A stretch of DNA of 64,000 nt from NCBI GenBank assembly GCA_049610385.1, contig JBMYZL010000001.1:124001-188000 (forward strand), read 5' to 3'. The position numbers and the translations under genes are program-made. Below the pieces are notes generated by a model. That model searched no databases, was not told the DNA's origin, and saw only the letters and a list, made by a program, of their open reading frames with translations. The stretch is from JBMYZL01 sp049610385. GTDB lineage: Bacteria > Bacteroidota > Bacteroidia > Flavobacteriales_D > Sanyastnellaceae. Shown here piece by piece: positions 35,837 to 45,179 of this stretch. Within the stretch, counting starts at the first letter, position 1. Every line of letters begins with the position of its first letter.

Positions 35837-37018
35837 TCAACTGTCATAAGTGAACTCTCCGTGCTCACTTGTTATGGTGACCTTTTTCGTTGATGATGCT
35901 TCGCAACGACCAATGATTTGAGCGTGGACCCCCATCGACAAAGCCTGCGACACAAGCTCATTTGCTGTTGATACATCCGTGTATACTTCCATGCGATGAC
36001 CCATGTTGAATACGCGATACATCTCTTGCCATGTGGTGTTCGACTCCGATTGAATCAATCGAAAGAGAGGAGGGGTGGACATCAGGTTGTCCTTGATTAC
36101 ATGCAATTCATCGACGAAATGCAAAACTTTTGTTTGAGCACCACCAGAACAGTGCACCATGCCATGAATTTGGGACCGATGCTCTCGAATGAACGGCATC
36201 AACAAGGGTGCATAAGTTCGGGTCGGCGACAAGACCAACCGTCCCGCATCCAGTGGAACTCCATGCACCGCATCAGTCAGCTTCCTCCCTCCTGTGTAGG
36301 TCACCTCCAAGGGCAAATCCGGATCAAAACTCTCGGGGTATTTGATGGCGAGATCCTGATGAAAAACATCGTGACGGGCTGAGGTCAACCCATTGGACCC
36401 CATTCCCCCATTGTACCCGCTTTCCCATGCTGCTTGTCCATCACTGGCCAATCCGACAATCACATCTCCATCCTGAATCTTCGTGTTGTCGATGACCTCA
36501 TCTCTGCGCATTCTCGCTGTCACCGTAGAATCCACAATAATCGTACGAACCAAGTCCCCCACATCCGCAGTCTCTCCCCCAGTAGATCGGATGTCCACGC
36601 CATACCGGCGCCACTCATGGATCAACTCCTCGGTGCCTTGGATAATGGCCTTGATGACTTCTCCTGGAATTCGTTTTTTGTTCCGACCGATGGTGCTTGA
36701 CAGCATCATCGGGCCGGTGACTCCGACGCAGAGCAGGTCATCCATATTCATCACCAACGCATCCTGAGCAACGCCCTTCCAAACTGAAAGGTCACCGGTC
36801 TCCTTCCAATACATGTAGGCCAGAGAGGACTTCGTGCCTGCCCCGTCCGCATGCATCACAATGCAATGATCTGGGCTGCCGCTCAAATCATCTGGAACAA
36901 TTTTGCAGAAAGCTCCGGGGAACAACCCTGGGCTCACGCCCGAAATTGCAGCGTGAACATCTTCTTTTCCCGCGGATACGCCTCGAGACGCATACCGACT
37001 CGACACTTCCTCTGTCAC
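35837..37018 (-). CDS. purM: Phosphoribosylformylglycinamidine cyclo-ligase (AIR synthase), Bacteroidota type
   Basis: 393-residue PurM-family enzyme forming aminoimidazole ribotide from FGAM and ATP in purine synthesis. The family pieces YASRGVSAGKEDVHAAI, HADGAGTKSSLAYMYW, VAQDALVMNMDDLLCVG and STGGETADVGDLVRT are visible, as is the C-terminal VFNMGHRMEVYT. It is longer and more divergent than E. coli PurM, as usual for this phylum. It starts with GTG overlapping the stop of the upstream OmpA-like gene (GTGA), so translation is probably coupled. Confidence 0.9.
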   Translation of the reverse strand: MTEEVSSRYASRGVSAGKEDVHAAISGVSPGLFPGAFCKIVPDDLSGSPDHCIVMHADGAGTKSSLAYMYWKETGDLSVWKGVAQDALVMNMDDLLCVGVTGPMMLSSTIGRNKKRIPGEVIKAIIQGTEELIHEWRRYGVDIRSTGGETADVGDLVRTIIVDSTVTARMRRDEVIDNTKIQDGDVIVGLASDGQAAWESGYNGGMGSNGLTSARHDVFHQDLAIKYPESFDPDLPLEVTYTGGRKLTDAVHGVPLDAGRLVLSPTRTYAPLLMPFIREHRSQIHGMVHCSGGAQTKVLHFVDELHVIKDNLMSTPPLFRLIQSESNTTWQEMYRVFNMGHRMEVYTDVSTANELVSQALSMGVHAQIIGRCEASSTKKVTITSEHGEFTYDS

Positions 37019-39021
37019 TGGCCTGGCACGTAATCGAATCGGATGATTTTGAAGACCGTCCTTCGATTCATTTGGTGTGCGGCTTCTTTGTCGTCCTCGT
37101 TCTTCATCGCGGAAATTTCTCGATCCGTGATGATGGGCTCATCCTCTCCTCGGCCTTTGGCGACCAACCGGTCGGCAACGACACCTTTGGAAATCAAGTA
37201 GTCGACACATGTCTGGGCACGTCGTTGGCTCAATTCCCGATTGTACTTGGCATCCCCACGGGTATCTGTGTGGGACTCCAACTGAATAACAAACGTCTCA
37301 TTCACATCCATCAAATCCACCAGATAATCCAAAGAATCCTCCGAATTGACTTCAGCATTCACCAACAACTCAGCTTCGTTGAAGGGATACAACACCAGGG
37401 GCATGGGGTATTCCTCCTCCAAAATGACTTCTTTCAAGAAAAACTCACGGGCAAATGTTGTACTCTCTGTAAGACCCACTGTCGAAAAATAACCAGACTT
37501 ACCGATGTATCCGTCCAGCTTGACATCCACCGTGTAGGAGGTCTCCTTTTTAACTTCATCCTCACAAAGGGAAACCGCACCATCTGCATCGGCCGTCAAC
37601 TGGAATGAAGACCCATCTGATCCCTGAATCGTGAAGTTGGCCATCAAAGGATTTCCAGTGGTGTTGTCATACACGTTTGCGCGGTAGCAAAACTTCATGT
37701 CCGGCATGTAGAACATGTACAAATCATCCTTGCCCTTTCCACCCGGCCGATTCGATGTGAAAATCCCCCGATCCTCTTCCTCGTAAAATACAATGCCAAA
37801 ATCGTCTGCTGTCGAATTCAGCGGGTAAAGCAACGCCTCCGGTTCGCCAAAAGTCATCGCCTCCTCACCGACCGGATCGGCTTTGAAAATATCCAATCCC
37901 CCCATGCCCCCACGGCCCGATGTAGCAAAGAACAGCGCACCATCGAAACGCATTGAGGGGAACATTTCATCACCACTCGAGTTGATGGTTGGCCCCAAAT
38001 TCACTGGCTCTCCAAAAACATCATTCCGCTCATCATAAGCTGCATAATAAATGTCTTTGCCACCGTATCCCCCCTCCATATCACTGGCAAACAGCAAGAA
38101 GTCATTCTCCGGAGAGAAAGCGGGGTGTCCAACTTGAGAAGAATCATTCGCGTCACGTCCAATCAAATCCACAATTTCAGCCGGCCCCATGCGGCTGCCC
38201 ATGACGGAAGAGCGATAAATGTCACAGGCAAACGTGTTCTTTCCATCCGCGACACAACGCGTGAAGTACATGTTCTTGAACTTCCTGTCAAAAGTCACGG
38301 TTCCTTCGTTGGAATCTGTATTGACCGTGTTGTTCAAGGGCTTGGGTGTCGACCAGTTCTCCTTCCGATCCACCTCTGCACTGAACAAATCCATGTAACT
38401 CTGTCCTGTGATGGGGTCTTCTCCAGAACCAGTGGAAGATTCTCGAGAACTCGCAAAAACGATGGCGTCAGATTTTTTGGAAGCGTATCCCGCACCAAAA
38501 TCAAACGCATCCGTGTTCAACAACAACAAATTCTCCACGATGTAGCGAGAAGGCGGTTCATCTAAAGCAAACGCAGCATCATCAGTCATTCGGATTCGCT
38601 CGTCGGCCACCGAGGCATCTCCGCCCGATTCTTTGTACGCTTGATACCACTCCATGGCATCATCATACTCCTGCTGTGCGCGCATGACGTCTCCATAATT
38701 CAAGTATACCTCCGGATGGTCTTCGGCATACTTCAATCCGATGGACTTCTTGTACCATTCCTCAGCGCCGCGCGGATCCAGCATCAAGCGGAAGCACTCA
38801 CCGGCCATGAAGGCAGTGTATCCCTTGAGGTCGATGTCGCTTTTGATGTTGCCATATGCTTTCACATATTCTCGACCGGCCTCGTAATAGCCACTTCTCT
38901 TGAATTCAGCGTCCGCTTCTGCGGTCTCTTCTGATTGACTCCAACCGGTTGCCATTCCGGTAAACATGAGCAGACAGGCTAGTAGTGTCTGCGAAAGAAC
39001 AGCTTGCAGGTTTTTTTGCAT
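37015..39021 (-). CDS. OmpA-family protein with TPR, beta-propeller and CRD domains (PorE-like)
   Basis: 668-residue envelope protein. Order of domains: signal peptide (QTLLACLLMFTGMATGWSQ), TPR-like repeats (residues about 30-150, GAEEWYKKSIGLKYAE, YLNYGDVMRAQQEYDDAMEWY), a PD40/WD40-like beta-propeller (about 170-440; HPAFSPENDFLLFASDMEGGYGG, PSMRFDGALFFATSGRGG, IFTSNRPGGKG), a carboxypeptidase-regulatory-like domain (about 455-530) and an OmpA peptidoglycan-binding domain (about 550-660; ESHTDTRG, LSQRRAQTCVDYL). This architecture is that of PorE, a T9SS component that ties the secretion machine to peptidoglycan; many flavobacterial OmpA proteins share it, so orthology is inferred. Its start is set at the signal peptide. 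Confidence 0.8.
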   Translation of the reverse strand: MQKNLQAVLSQTLLACLLMFTGMATGWSQSEETAEADAEFKRSGYYEAGREYVKAYGNIKSDIDLKGYTAFMAGECFRLMLDPRGAEEWYKKSIGLKYAEDHPEVYLNYGDVMRAQQEYDDAMEWYQAYKESGGDASVADERIRMTDDAAFALDEPPSRYIVENLLLLNTDAFDFGAGYASKKSDAIVFASSRESSTGSGEDPITGQSYMDLFSAEVDRKENWSTPKPLNNTVNTDSNEGTVTFDRKFKNMYFTRCVADGKNTFACDIYRSSVMGSRMGPAEIVDLIGRDANDSSQVGHPAFSPENDFLLFASDMEGGYGGKDIYYAAYDERNDVFGEPVNLGPTINSSGDEMFPSMRFDGALFFATSGRGGMGGLDIFKADPVGEEAMTFGEPEALLYPLNSTADDFGIVFYEEEDRGIFTSNRPGGKGKDDLYMFYMPDMKFCYRANVYDNTTGNPLMANFTIQGSDGSSFQLTADADGAVSLCEDEVKKETSYTVDVKLDGYIGKSGYFSTVGLTESTTFAREFFLKEVILEEEYPMPLVLYPFNEAELLVNAEVNSEDSLDYLVDLMDVNETFVIQLESHTDTRGDAKYNRELSQRRAQTCVDYLISKGVVADRLVAKGRGEDEPIITDREISAMKNEDDKEAAHQMNRRTVFKIIRFDYVPGQ

Positions 39022-39094
39022 TCCAGTTCGCTTGATATCAATCGCCGAATGTAACACATCCAAGGCAACGAACCTGCATATCCAACGGATTTGT

Positions 39095-39126
39095 GAAAAA
39101 AAAGCCCGACTTCTGCCGGGCTTTTT
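39095..39126. terminator. Terminator downstream of glnA type III
   Basis: Stem AGCCCG/CGGGCT with an 8-base loop, flanked by A8 and T5, so it can act both ways. On the minus strand it lies 29 bases after the glutamine synthetase stop and upstream of the PorE-like gene, giving the latter a separate start of transcription or reduced read-through. Confidence 0.85.
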
Positions 39127-39154
39127 CCAAGGACATGATTTGACTTGTCGCGAA

Positions 39155-41341
39155 TCAACGTGTAAAGAGCAATTCACTGAATTTCGGCAATGGCCAAATG
39201 GCATCATCAACAAGCTGTTCCAAAGCACTGCAACAAACCCCGACATCATCCATCAGTGGCAAGATCTCCTGGGCGTACCCCATGGCCTTGGCCATGGCAT
39301 CATCATGACCCTCAACAGCATCATGAACAGCCTCCATTTGGGCAATGGATTGGTGCAATTTTTGAACCCAATCGCCGGCCTTCCGGATCATGTCCACCTG
39401 CGCACCACTCAGGGCATCGGCCTCCTTGCCGAGCACTTCCCGGAGCTTCGAGACATTCTCCAACAATCCGTTTTGGTATTTCACAACTGCTGGCAACACC
39501 TTATTGCGAGCCATATCCGCCAAAACGCGGTACTCGATTTGACGCTTCAAAATGTAATTCTCCAATTCCACCTCGACCCGTGCATGCAACTCCTCAGGAC
39601 GCAAGATTTGGAGCTTTTCAAACATCTCTCGCACTTCAGCGCGATTGAAGACGTCCAGCGCTTCAGGCGTTGTTCGCAAGTTGGACAACCCCCTGCTGGC
39701 AGCCTCCTTGACCCATTCTTCACTGTAACCATTGCCTTCAAATCGGATGGCCTTGCTCTCAGCAATCAACTTCTGCAGCTCTTTCAGGATGGCTTCGTCT
39801 TTCTTGTCACCTCCATCAATTCTGGCATCCACAGCCACTTTGAAGGCTTCCAACTGTTCGGCCACAATGGCATTCAACACGGTCATGGGAATGGCGCAGT
39901 TGGCAGTACTGCCTACGGCCCGAAGTTCAAACTTGTTACCGGTGAAAGCAAAGGGCGATGTGCGATTCCGGTCCGTGTTGTCCAACAAGGCCTCTGGAAT
40001 GCGGCCAATCTCCAATTTCAATGCTGTCTTGTCGTCTGGCGTCAGCTTCCCAGCGCCGATGTTGGTTTCCAAATCATCCAACAGTCCGGACAATTGCGAC
40101 CCAATGAAGGCCGAAATGATTGCGGGCGGCGCCTCATTCGCACCAAGCCTGTGGTCATTTCCGACCCCTGCGATGGCTGCGCGAATGACATCGGCGCGAC
40201 GATGCAGGGCCGCCAGCGTGTTGACAAAAAAGGTCAAGAAACGCAGGTTGGTCTTGGGGTTGTTGCCCGGCTTGAGCAGGTTTACACCCGTGTTCGTTCC
40301 CAGTGACCAGTTGTTGTGCTTTCCACTTCCATTCAGTCCAGGAAATGGCTTTTCGTGCAACAGGACTCGGAAATTGTGCTTGCGGCTCACCTTTTCCAGC
40401 AACTCCATCAACAACAAATTGTGGTCGTTCGCCAAGTTTGCTTCTTCGAAAACAGGGGCGCACTCGAATTGGTTGGGCGCCACTTCGTTGTGACGTGTAG
40501 TCACTGGAATTCCCAATTTGTGGGCCTCCATTTCAAATTCCTTCATAAAAGCTGAAGCACGGGCCGGGATGCTGCCAAAATAATGATCATCCAACTGCTG
40601 ACCCTTTGATGGTGCTGCGCCAAACAATGCCCTTCCGGTCAATTGCAAATCGGGGCGTGCGGCGTGCAAAGCTGTATCCACCAAAAAATATTCTTGTTCC
40701 CAACCGAGCGTCGCCACCACTTTGGTCACATTTTTATCGAAATACTGACAAACGGAAGTCGCCGCCAGATCAACTCTCGATAGCGCCTTCAACAACGGCA
40801 TTTTGTTGTCCAGTGCAAAGCCCGTGTAACTGATGAAGATGGTCGGGATGCACAAGGTGTTTTCCCAAACAAAAGCAGGACTCGTCGGGTCCCAAAGCGT
40901 ATACCCACGCGCTTCAAATGTATTGCGAATGCCGCCACTGGGAAAGGAACTCGCATCGGGCTCTTGCTGCACCAACAATGATCCGTCGAATTTCTCAATC
41001 GCTCGGCCACTGCCTGTCGGGCTGATGAAACTGTCATGCTTTTCAGCAGTGGCACCTGTCAATGGTTGAAACCAGTGGGTATAATGTGTCGCTCCGCGTG
41101 AAATCGCCCATTCCTTCATGGCCGCGGCCGCCTGATCCGCAACTTTTCGATCGATCGGGGTGTGGCGTTCCATGGCCTCGAGGATGCTATCGTAAGCCTC
41201 TTCTGTGAGATATTCGTGCATCACGTTCAGGTGAAACACATCATCTCCGTAGTACTGAGAGATTTTGTTTGCAGGGCGTTCCCGGTGGCGGGGGGTGCGC
41301 TCCATGACATCCTTCAAGGCTGTTTGACGTTCGTAACTCAT
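39155..41341 (-). CDS. glnN: Glutamine synthetase type III
   Basis: 728-residue GSIII, the large dodecameric glutamine synthetase of Bacteroidota and cyanobacteria (symbol glnN or glnA3), which makes glutamine from glutamate, ammonia and ATP. Visible: HTHWFQPLTG-like segment (THYTHWFQPLTGATAEKHDSF), catalytic-domain GWEQEYFLVD, TRHNEVAPNQFECAP, HEKPFPGLNGSGKHNNWSL and the C-terminal helical extension specific to GSIII. No adenylylation-type Tyr control is known for this class. The upstream region holds repeated C/T and G/A tracts described separately. Closed by a strong terminator. Confidence 0.96.
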   Translation of the reverse strand: MSYERQTALKDVMERTPRHRERPANKISQYYGDDVFHLNVMHEYLTEEAYDSILEAMERHTPIDRKVADQAAAAMKEWAISRGATHYTHWFQPLTGATAEKHDSFISPTGSGRAIEKFDGSLLVQQEPDASSFPSGGIRNTFEARGYTLWDPTSPAFVWENTLCIPTIFISYTGFALDNKMPLLKALSRVDLAATSVCQYFDKNVTKVVATLGWEQEYFLVDTALHAARPDLQLTGRALFGAAPSKGQQLDDHYFGSIPARASAFMKEFEMEAHKLGIPVTTRHNEVAPNQFECAPVFEEANLANDHNLLLMELLEKVSRKHNFRVLLHEKPFPGLNGSGKHNNWSLGTNTGVNLLKPGNNPKTNLRFLTFFVNTLAALHRRADVIRAAIAGVGNDHRLGANEAPPAIISAFIGSQLSGLLDDLETNIGAGKLTPDDKTALKLEIGRIPEALLDNTDRNRTSPFAFTGNKFELRAVGSTANCAIPMTVLNAIVAEQLEAFKVAVDARIDGGDKKDEAILKELQKLIAESKAIRFEGNGYSEEWVKEAASRGLSNLRTTPEALDVFNRAEVREMFEKLQILRPEELHARVEVELENYILKRQIEYRVLADMARNKVLPAVVKYQNGLLENVSKLREVLGKEADALSGAQVDMIRKAGDWVQKLHQSIAQMEAVHDAVEGHDDAMAKAMGYAQEILPLMDDVGVCCSALEQLVDDAIWPLPKFSELLFTR

Positions 41342-41374
41342 GTGGATTGCTTTTGTACAGTCTTTGGACGAAAT

Positions 41375-41498
41375 ACCCCACCAAAAAGAGGGGGTGACCG
41401 TCCGTTTTTTAATGATTCCGCAAAGATACCCCCTTTTTTTTCAGGCTCTGCTTGCCAAAATTTTATTTTTTTCAACGATTACCCCCCTCTTTTTGACC
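41375..41498 (-). promoter_or_regulatory. glnA upstream region with -7 box and three complementary oligopurine tracts
   Basis: On the minus strand TATCTTTG (41428-41421) matches the -7 consensus and would give a leader of about 75 bases before the ATG at 41341. In the leader ACCCC (41395-41391) can pair with GGGGT (41379-41375). Three copies of a C5-6/T run occur: AAAAAGAGGGGGT at 41383-41395, ACCCCC plus T8 at 41428-41441 and ACCCCCCTCTTTTT at 41481-41494; the first is nearly the reverse complement of the third. Confidence 0.4.
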
Positions 41499-41506
41499 AA
41501 ATCAAA

Positions 41507-41546
41507 CAAAAAAAGGGCCCCACCCACCGGTAGAACCCCTTTTTTG
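41507..41546 (-). terminator. Terminator downstream of the PNGase F-like gene
   Basis: A7-GGG ... CCCC-T6 inverted repeat with a long loop. On the minus strand it follows the stop at 41569 and ends in a T-rich stretch; the long loop makes it a weaker call than the other terminators. Confidence 0.6.
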
Positions 41547-41568
41547 CAGATCACGTCCTCTTAGGCCA

Positions 41569-44500
41569 TCATTGAATCACCACGCGCGTGCTTCCAATGC
41601 CATCTATGGTGACCGCATAAATTCCTTTGGGCCAGTCCGTCGCGTCTTGAACAATGAGCTCACCTGTGTGGAATCTGACAATCGATTGGTAGACGACCCG
41701 ACCTTGCACATCCCGCCAAGTCATTTGTCTGGTCTCGGCACCCAACCAAGATCCATCTACGCGCAATCGGATGATTCCGTCCGTTGGATTGGGGAAAGCA
41801 ATGAGGGTCCTTTCGATGGATTGATCCACCTGTTCCACCGAAGAAACGAGGTTGGTTTCAAAATGAAATGCTTGGCTGATGGACTTGCCAAAATCAGGTT
41901 CAAAGTTGATGAAATTCCCGCCCGCTACCTTTTTGATGCGGGTGTATCCAGAGCCATCGCTGTTGGCCCAAAAATCCGTTCCGTCATCGCCAGCATCATT
42001 GATGGTGAAGCGATAGCAACCCTGGTTGACCTCGATGGTGTCCCGGAAGGTGGTGTTGGCTTCTGTATATCCACGTTGCCAAACCACATCTCCATTGGCG
42101 TTGGTCAATTTGACTTGGGTTTCCCAAGGTGCGTTATTCGTCTTGGTCCAAATGATCAATCGATTGTCATCCAAATCATTGTATGACCAAGTCGGAACCC
42201 GGTGGAATCGGCTGGATGTGCTGTTGTTGGACAACTGTTCATCCGACTCATCAAGCAAGGTCACATGGAATTCCAGTTGCTCATCCTCACCCCCATCATA
42301 AAGAATGGCATCACTGTATGGCAAAGACACAATCAATTCCTCCAGAAAAGCGAGGTTCCCGGTCCAATTCAAACTTTCCACTTCCCCGACATTCCCATTT
42401 TCACCTGAGATATAATAACTAAAAGAACATTCCGTCAGAGGTGCCGTTCCATTGTTTCGAATGCGGATTGAAGGAGCTTCACAAATCGGGTTCATTCGGC
42501 TTTGAAGTTTGTCATCGGAAGGCGACAAAACTTCTGAAATCTCCACATCGTGGGAAAAGTTGGGTGGACCGTAGGAAATGATTTGACCTTCAAACCGATA
42601 ATTGCCATCGGGGTCGTAGTCAATGTTGTAATCCACATTGAACGATTCCTCGTTTGAAACCAGACCCGTCAATTCCCAATTTCGTGTATCCACTGGCGCC
42701 CCGGGGCACCAAGCCGCTCGGTCGTAAATCCAAGTTCCTCCCTGTGGATACAAAGGGTTGTCTGCGCATTCCTGCATGATTTCCCAACTCCATTCAGTCT
42801 CGCCATTCACAAGAACACTGTGCGTGTTATAGCAGAATTCCGCACAATTGTTCCCTGTGCCGAATCCATGACCACTCGCACGGGTTTTTAATCGAAATTG
42901 GGCTTCACCCGGTTCCGGCGTGAACGTGTGGTCCGTGATGTTTTCATCAAATGTGACGAGGTTATACGTCCCCTTCCAAAAGGCATCCACCCGTTTCACA
43001 TCCCGAGGTGGGGTACCCTCGATAAAAGCAAACTTCAAGTCCAACAACTCCTGCCAATTCCCTGCCTGAAGTTGCACACTGTCTCGGAGCAATGGAGCAT
43101 AATCCGTCACATCAAACACCCATGTCCAGCCGTCATCACCCAAAGTCAAGCCGATGCCATAAGGTGTGATGTAACGGGCCAATTCATAACGGTCCACGAC
43201 TTCGAAAGGAAGACTGAAGTAAGAAAGGGTATCGTTGACATATTGATCCACTTCCCCAGTGATGGGATAAGTAGCAAGAACTGCGCCATCCGCCATCCGC
43301 TTGACTGATGCTGTGCCCTCCGGCCAGCCATAAGACAAATCCACCCAAGTGGCAGCATTGTCGACCGCTTCAAAAGTCGCCACGCTCACCGGTGGGACAG
43401 GCACAGCAGTCACATATTCCGCAGCATACATGGCATCTGATGGCTCGCCCCCCATGGTGAACGTCACCGCGGGTCGCGCGTCTCCAAATGCCGGTCCGCC
43501 GTTCCAAAAACACTCAGAGGCCCGGTATTTGTATCGCCCCGCGTTGCCATGAAGCCATCCATCGATGGCATTGGTTCCATTGGGCTCATCAAAGTTGAAG
43601 GCCCTCACCAAGCTGGCGTATGCCGGGTGATCTGTATCCACAGACCGATCGTGCCAATCCGCAATGACCAATTCATCGAGCGCTTCGGACCAAATGCGAA
43701 ATGCATCCACATCTCCGCGATAATCATTTCCACCATTTCCATTGCAACCAATGTGCATTCGAACGATTTCACCAAATGCATGGTCCTTGTTTTCGCCCGA
43801 ATGCCACAAAGCACCATCAAGATAGATGGACATGTTGCCCGCAGCAGCATCTTTTCGGAATGCCCAATGGTGCCATTGACCTTCATACTCAGATTCGGAG
43901 GCTGCCTGATCGATGCGATCATACCCACCATCATACCCTGCATCCCAATATATCCGACCATTTGACCAAGGCAGATGAATGTTGATTTCACGGTTGTTCC
44001 CTGCGTTCACAGCTTCACAAATGCTGTTGTTTTCTGGTTGTGCCATTGGATTTCCTCGTTGCCAAAATTCCACGGTGACTTCATCACCAATGGCATCCAA
44101 TCCCGCCACTTCCACTTCGAAACGATCATTTCCATCAAAACGGATGTACCGACCAGCATCATGGGCTTGCCAAGTGCGACCCGGGGCCGAGGTGGTAGAC
44201 ACTTGAGGCATCACCAAAATCGGCGAGCTGTTGGATTCAATGGACCAATCCAATAAGACATTGGACACCCCATCCCATTCAAGTGGAACTTCCAAGGGAA
44301 AAGCCACAAGGTTGCCACCGCCTTCGAAGACCCATTCATCATCCGTTGTCCATCCCCCATTCACAAGGGTCGTCAGCGAATCCAACTCGGTCAATTGGGC
44401 ACGGAGCATCGCATGGCCACCCCCTGGCCACATGTCCACTGGGAAATTGACTGACGTAATGGGCCCAGCCTCCATGCCCATATTGAAGAGTTCATCTGCC

Positions 44501-45057
44501 GTCCAAAGGAACTGATTGCGCAAAATTCCCGTGTCAGGAATCAGACCCAAAGACGATCCCGTAGCTTCCACTGAAAACTCCACGCCTCCAATGATGCCAT
44601 CTGGCCGGGACAAAGAATAAACCACTGTGTCCATGGGGTCTCCACCGATTGGGTTGTGGATAATTGGGGCCGTGTCAAAATCCAGGTCGTCCACGAGGTA
44701 AAGTGGATGCGTCAGCAAATTGCTATCCAATTCTCCCGTGTGATCGAATAGATAAGTGTAGGTGAGGTAGTCCCATTCACCACAAGCATAGCCCAAATTG
44801 CCTGCCGTTCCGTCCTCGAAACACTTCAACGTGTGGTACATCAGAATTTTCTGATAACTGCTGTCGTTGGAACTGGATGGAAAGTCAAACCAACGACGTC
44901 CAGGACTGTCGTATGCGGTTGCTGGGTTGTTCTGGGCCTCCCAGGTATAGGTCTGCACCCAGGTGGTGTCAGCAGACTGCGAAAAGGCATCCCAACTGAA
45001 TCCACACAACAGAAAAAACACAAAATACTGAAGGACAAAATATTGCGATAACCTCAT
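41569..45057 (-). CDS. Secreted PNGase F-like amidase with inserted LamG/ConA-like domain and T9SS tail
   Basis: 1162-residue exported protein starting with signal peptide MRLSQYFVLQYFVFFLLCG. Residues about 40-290 carry a PNGase F N-domain-like region with CGEWDY (Asp96, matching the catalytic Asp of PNGase F by context). Residues about 300-460 hold a concanavalin/LamG-like domain (RYIRFDGNDRFEVEV, WHHWAFRKD, VDAFRIWSEAL). The PNGase F C-domain follows, with NNCAEFCYNTHSVLVNG near 740 and QECADNPLYPQGGTWIYDR near 765 (Glu expected in the active site, disulfide Cys). The end (FPNPTDGIIRLRV) is a type A T9SS sorting domain. Likely function: removal of N-glycans from glycoproteins outside the cell. 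Activity of the two acidic residues is inferred from motif similarity. Confidence 0.82.
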   Translation of the reverse strand: MRLSQYFVLQYFVFFLLCGFSWDAFSQSADTTWVQTYTWEAQNNPATAYDSPGRRWFDFPSSSNDSSYQKILMYHTLKCFEDGTAGNLGYACGEWDYLTYTYLFDHTGELDSNLLTHPLYLVDDLDFDTAPIIHNPIGGDPMDTVVYSLSRPDGIIGGVEFSVEATGSSLGLIPDTGILRNQFLWTADELFNMGMEAGPITSVNFPVDMWPGGGHAMLRAQLTELDSLTTLVNGGWTTDDEWVFEGGGNLVAFPLEVPLEWDGVSNVLLDWSIESNSSPILVMPQVSTTSAPGRTWQAHDAGRYIRFDGNDRFEVEVAGLDAIGDEVTVEFWQRGNPMAQPENNSICEAVNAGNNREINIHLPWSNGRIYWDAGYDGGYDRIDQAASESEYEGQWHHWAFRKDAAAGNMSIYLDGALWHSGENKDHAFGEIVRMHIGCNGNGGNDYRGDVDAFRIWSEALDELVIADWHDRSVDTDHPAYASLVRAFNFDEPNGTNAIDGWLHGNAGRYKYRASECFWNGGPAFGDARPAVTFTMGGEPSDAMYAAEYVTAVPVPPVSVATFEAVDNAATWVDLSYGWPEGTASVKRMADGAVLATYPITGEVDQYVNDTLSYFSLPFEVVDRYELARYITPYGIGLTLGDDGWTWVFDVTDYAPLLRDSVQLQAGNWQELLDLKFAFIEGTPPRDVKRVDAFWKGTYNLVTFDENITDHTFTPEPGEAQFRLKTRASGHGFGTGNNCAEFCYNTHSVLVNGETEWSWEIMQECADNPLYPQGGTWIYDRAAWCPGAPVDTRNWELTGLVSNEESFNVDYNIDYDPDGNYRFEGQIISYGPPNFSHDVEISEVLSPSDDKLQSRMNPICEAPSIRIRNNGTAPLTECSFSYYISGENGNVGEVESLNWTGNLAFLEELIVSLPYSDAILYDGGEDEQLEFHVTLLDESDEQLSNNSTSSRFHRVPTWSYNDLDDNRLIIWTKTNNAPWETQVKLTNANGDVVWQRGYTEANTTFRDTIEVNQGCYRFTINDAGDDGTDFWANSDGSGYTRIKKVAGGNFINFEPDFGKSISQAFHFETNLVSSVEQVDQSIERTLIAFPNPTDGIIRLRVDGSWLGAETRQMTWRDVQGRVVYQSIVRFHTGELIVQDATDWPKGIYAVTIDGIGSTRVVIQ

Positions 45058-45132
45058 CGTCTCTGAAATCTGGTTTCGATGTGAATGACCGCGGAAGATA
45101 ATGACAAAGTGAAATGAGATTGAATTGATGGC

Positions 45133-45163
45133 TTTGCAAATCAAGTTGCACCCCCTACTTTCG
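45133..45163 (+). promoter_or_regulatory. Candidate promoter of the gshB-like operon
   Basis: TTTG at 45133-45136, a 19-base spacer and TACTTTCG at 45156-45163 fit the Bacteroidota promoter with one mismatch in the -7 box. The ATG follows 16 bases later. Confidence 0.55.
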
Positions 45164-45179
45164 CGGCACTTATTGAGAG

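Noticed and set aside
39022..39249. N-terminal extension of the PorE-like protein
   Set aside because: It runs through the glnN terminator and stop, and a signal peptide begins at 39021.
39732..40493. A 253-codon plus-strand frame opposite glnN
   Set aside because: Antisense to the conserved GSIII catalytic domain; Ser/Pro-rich translation typical of shadow frames.
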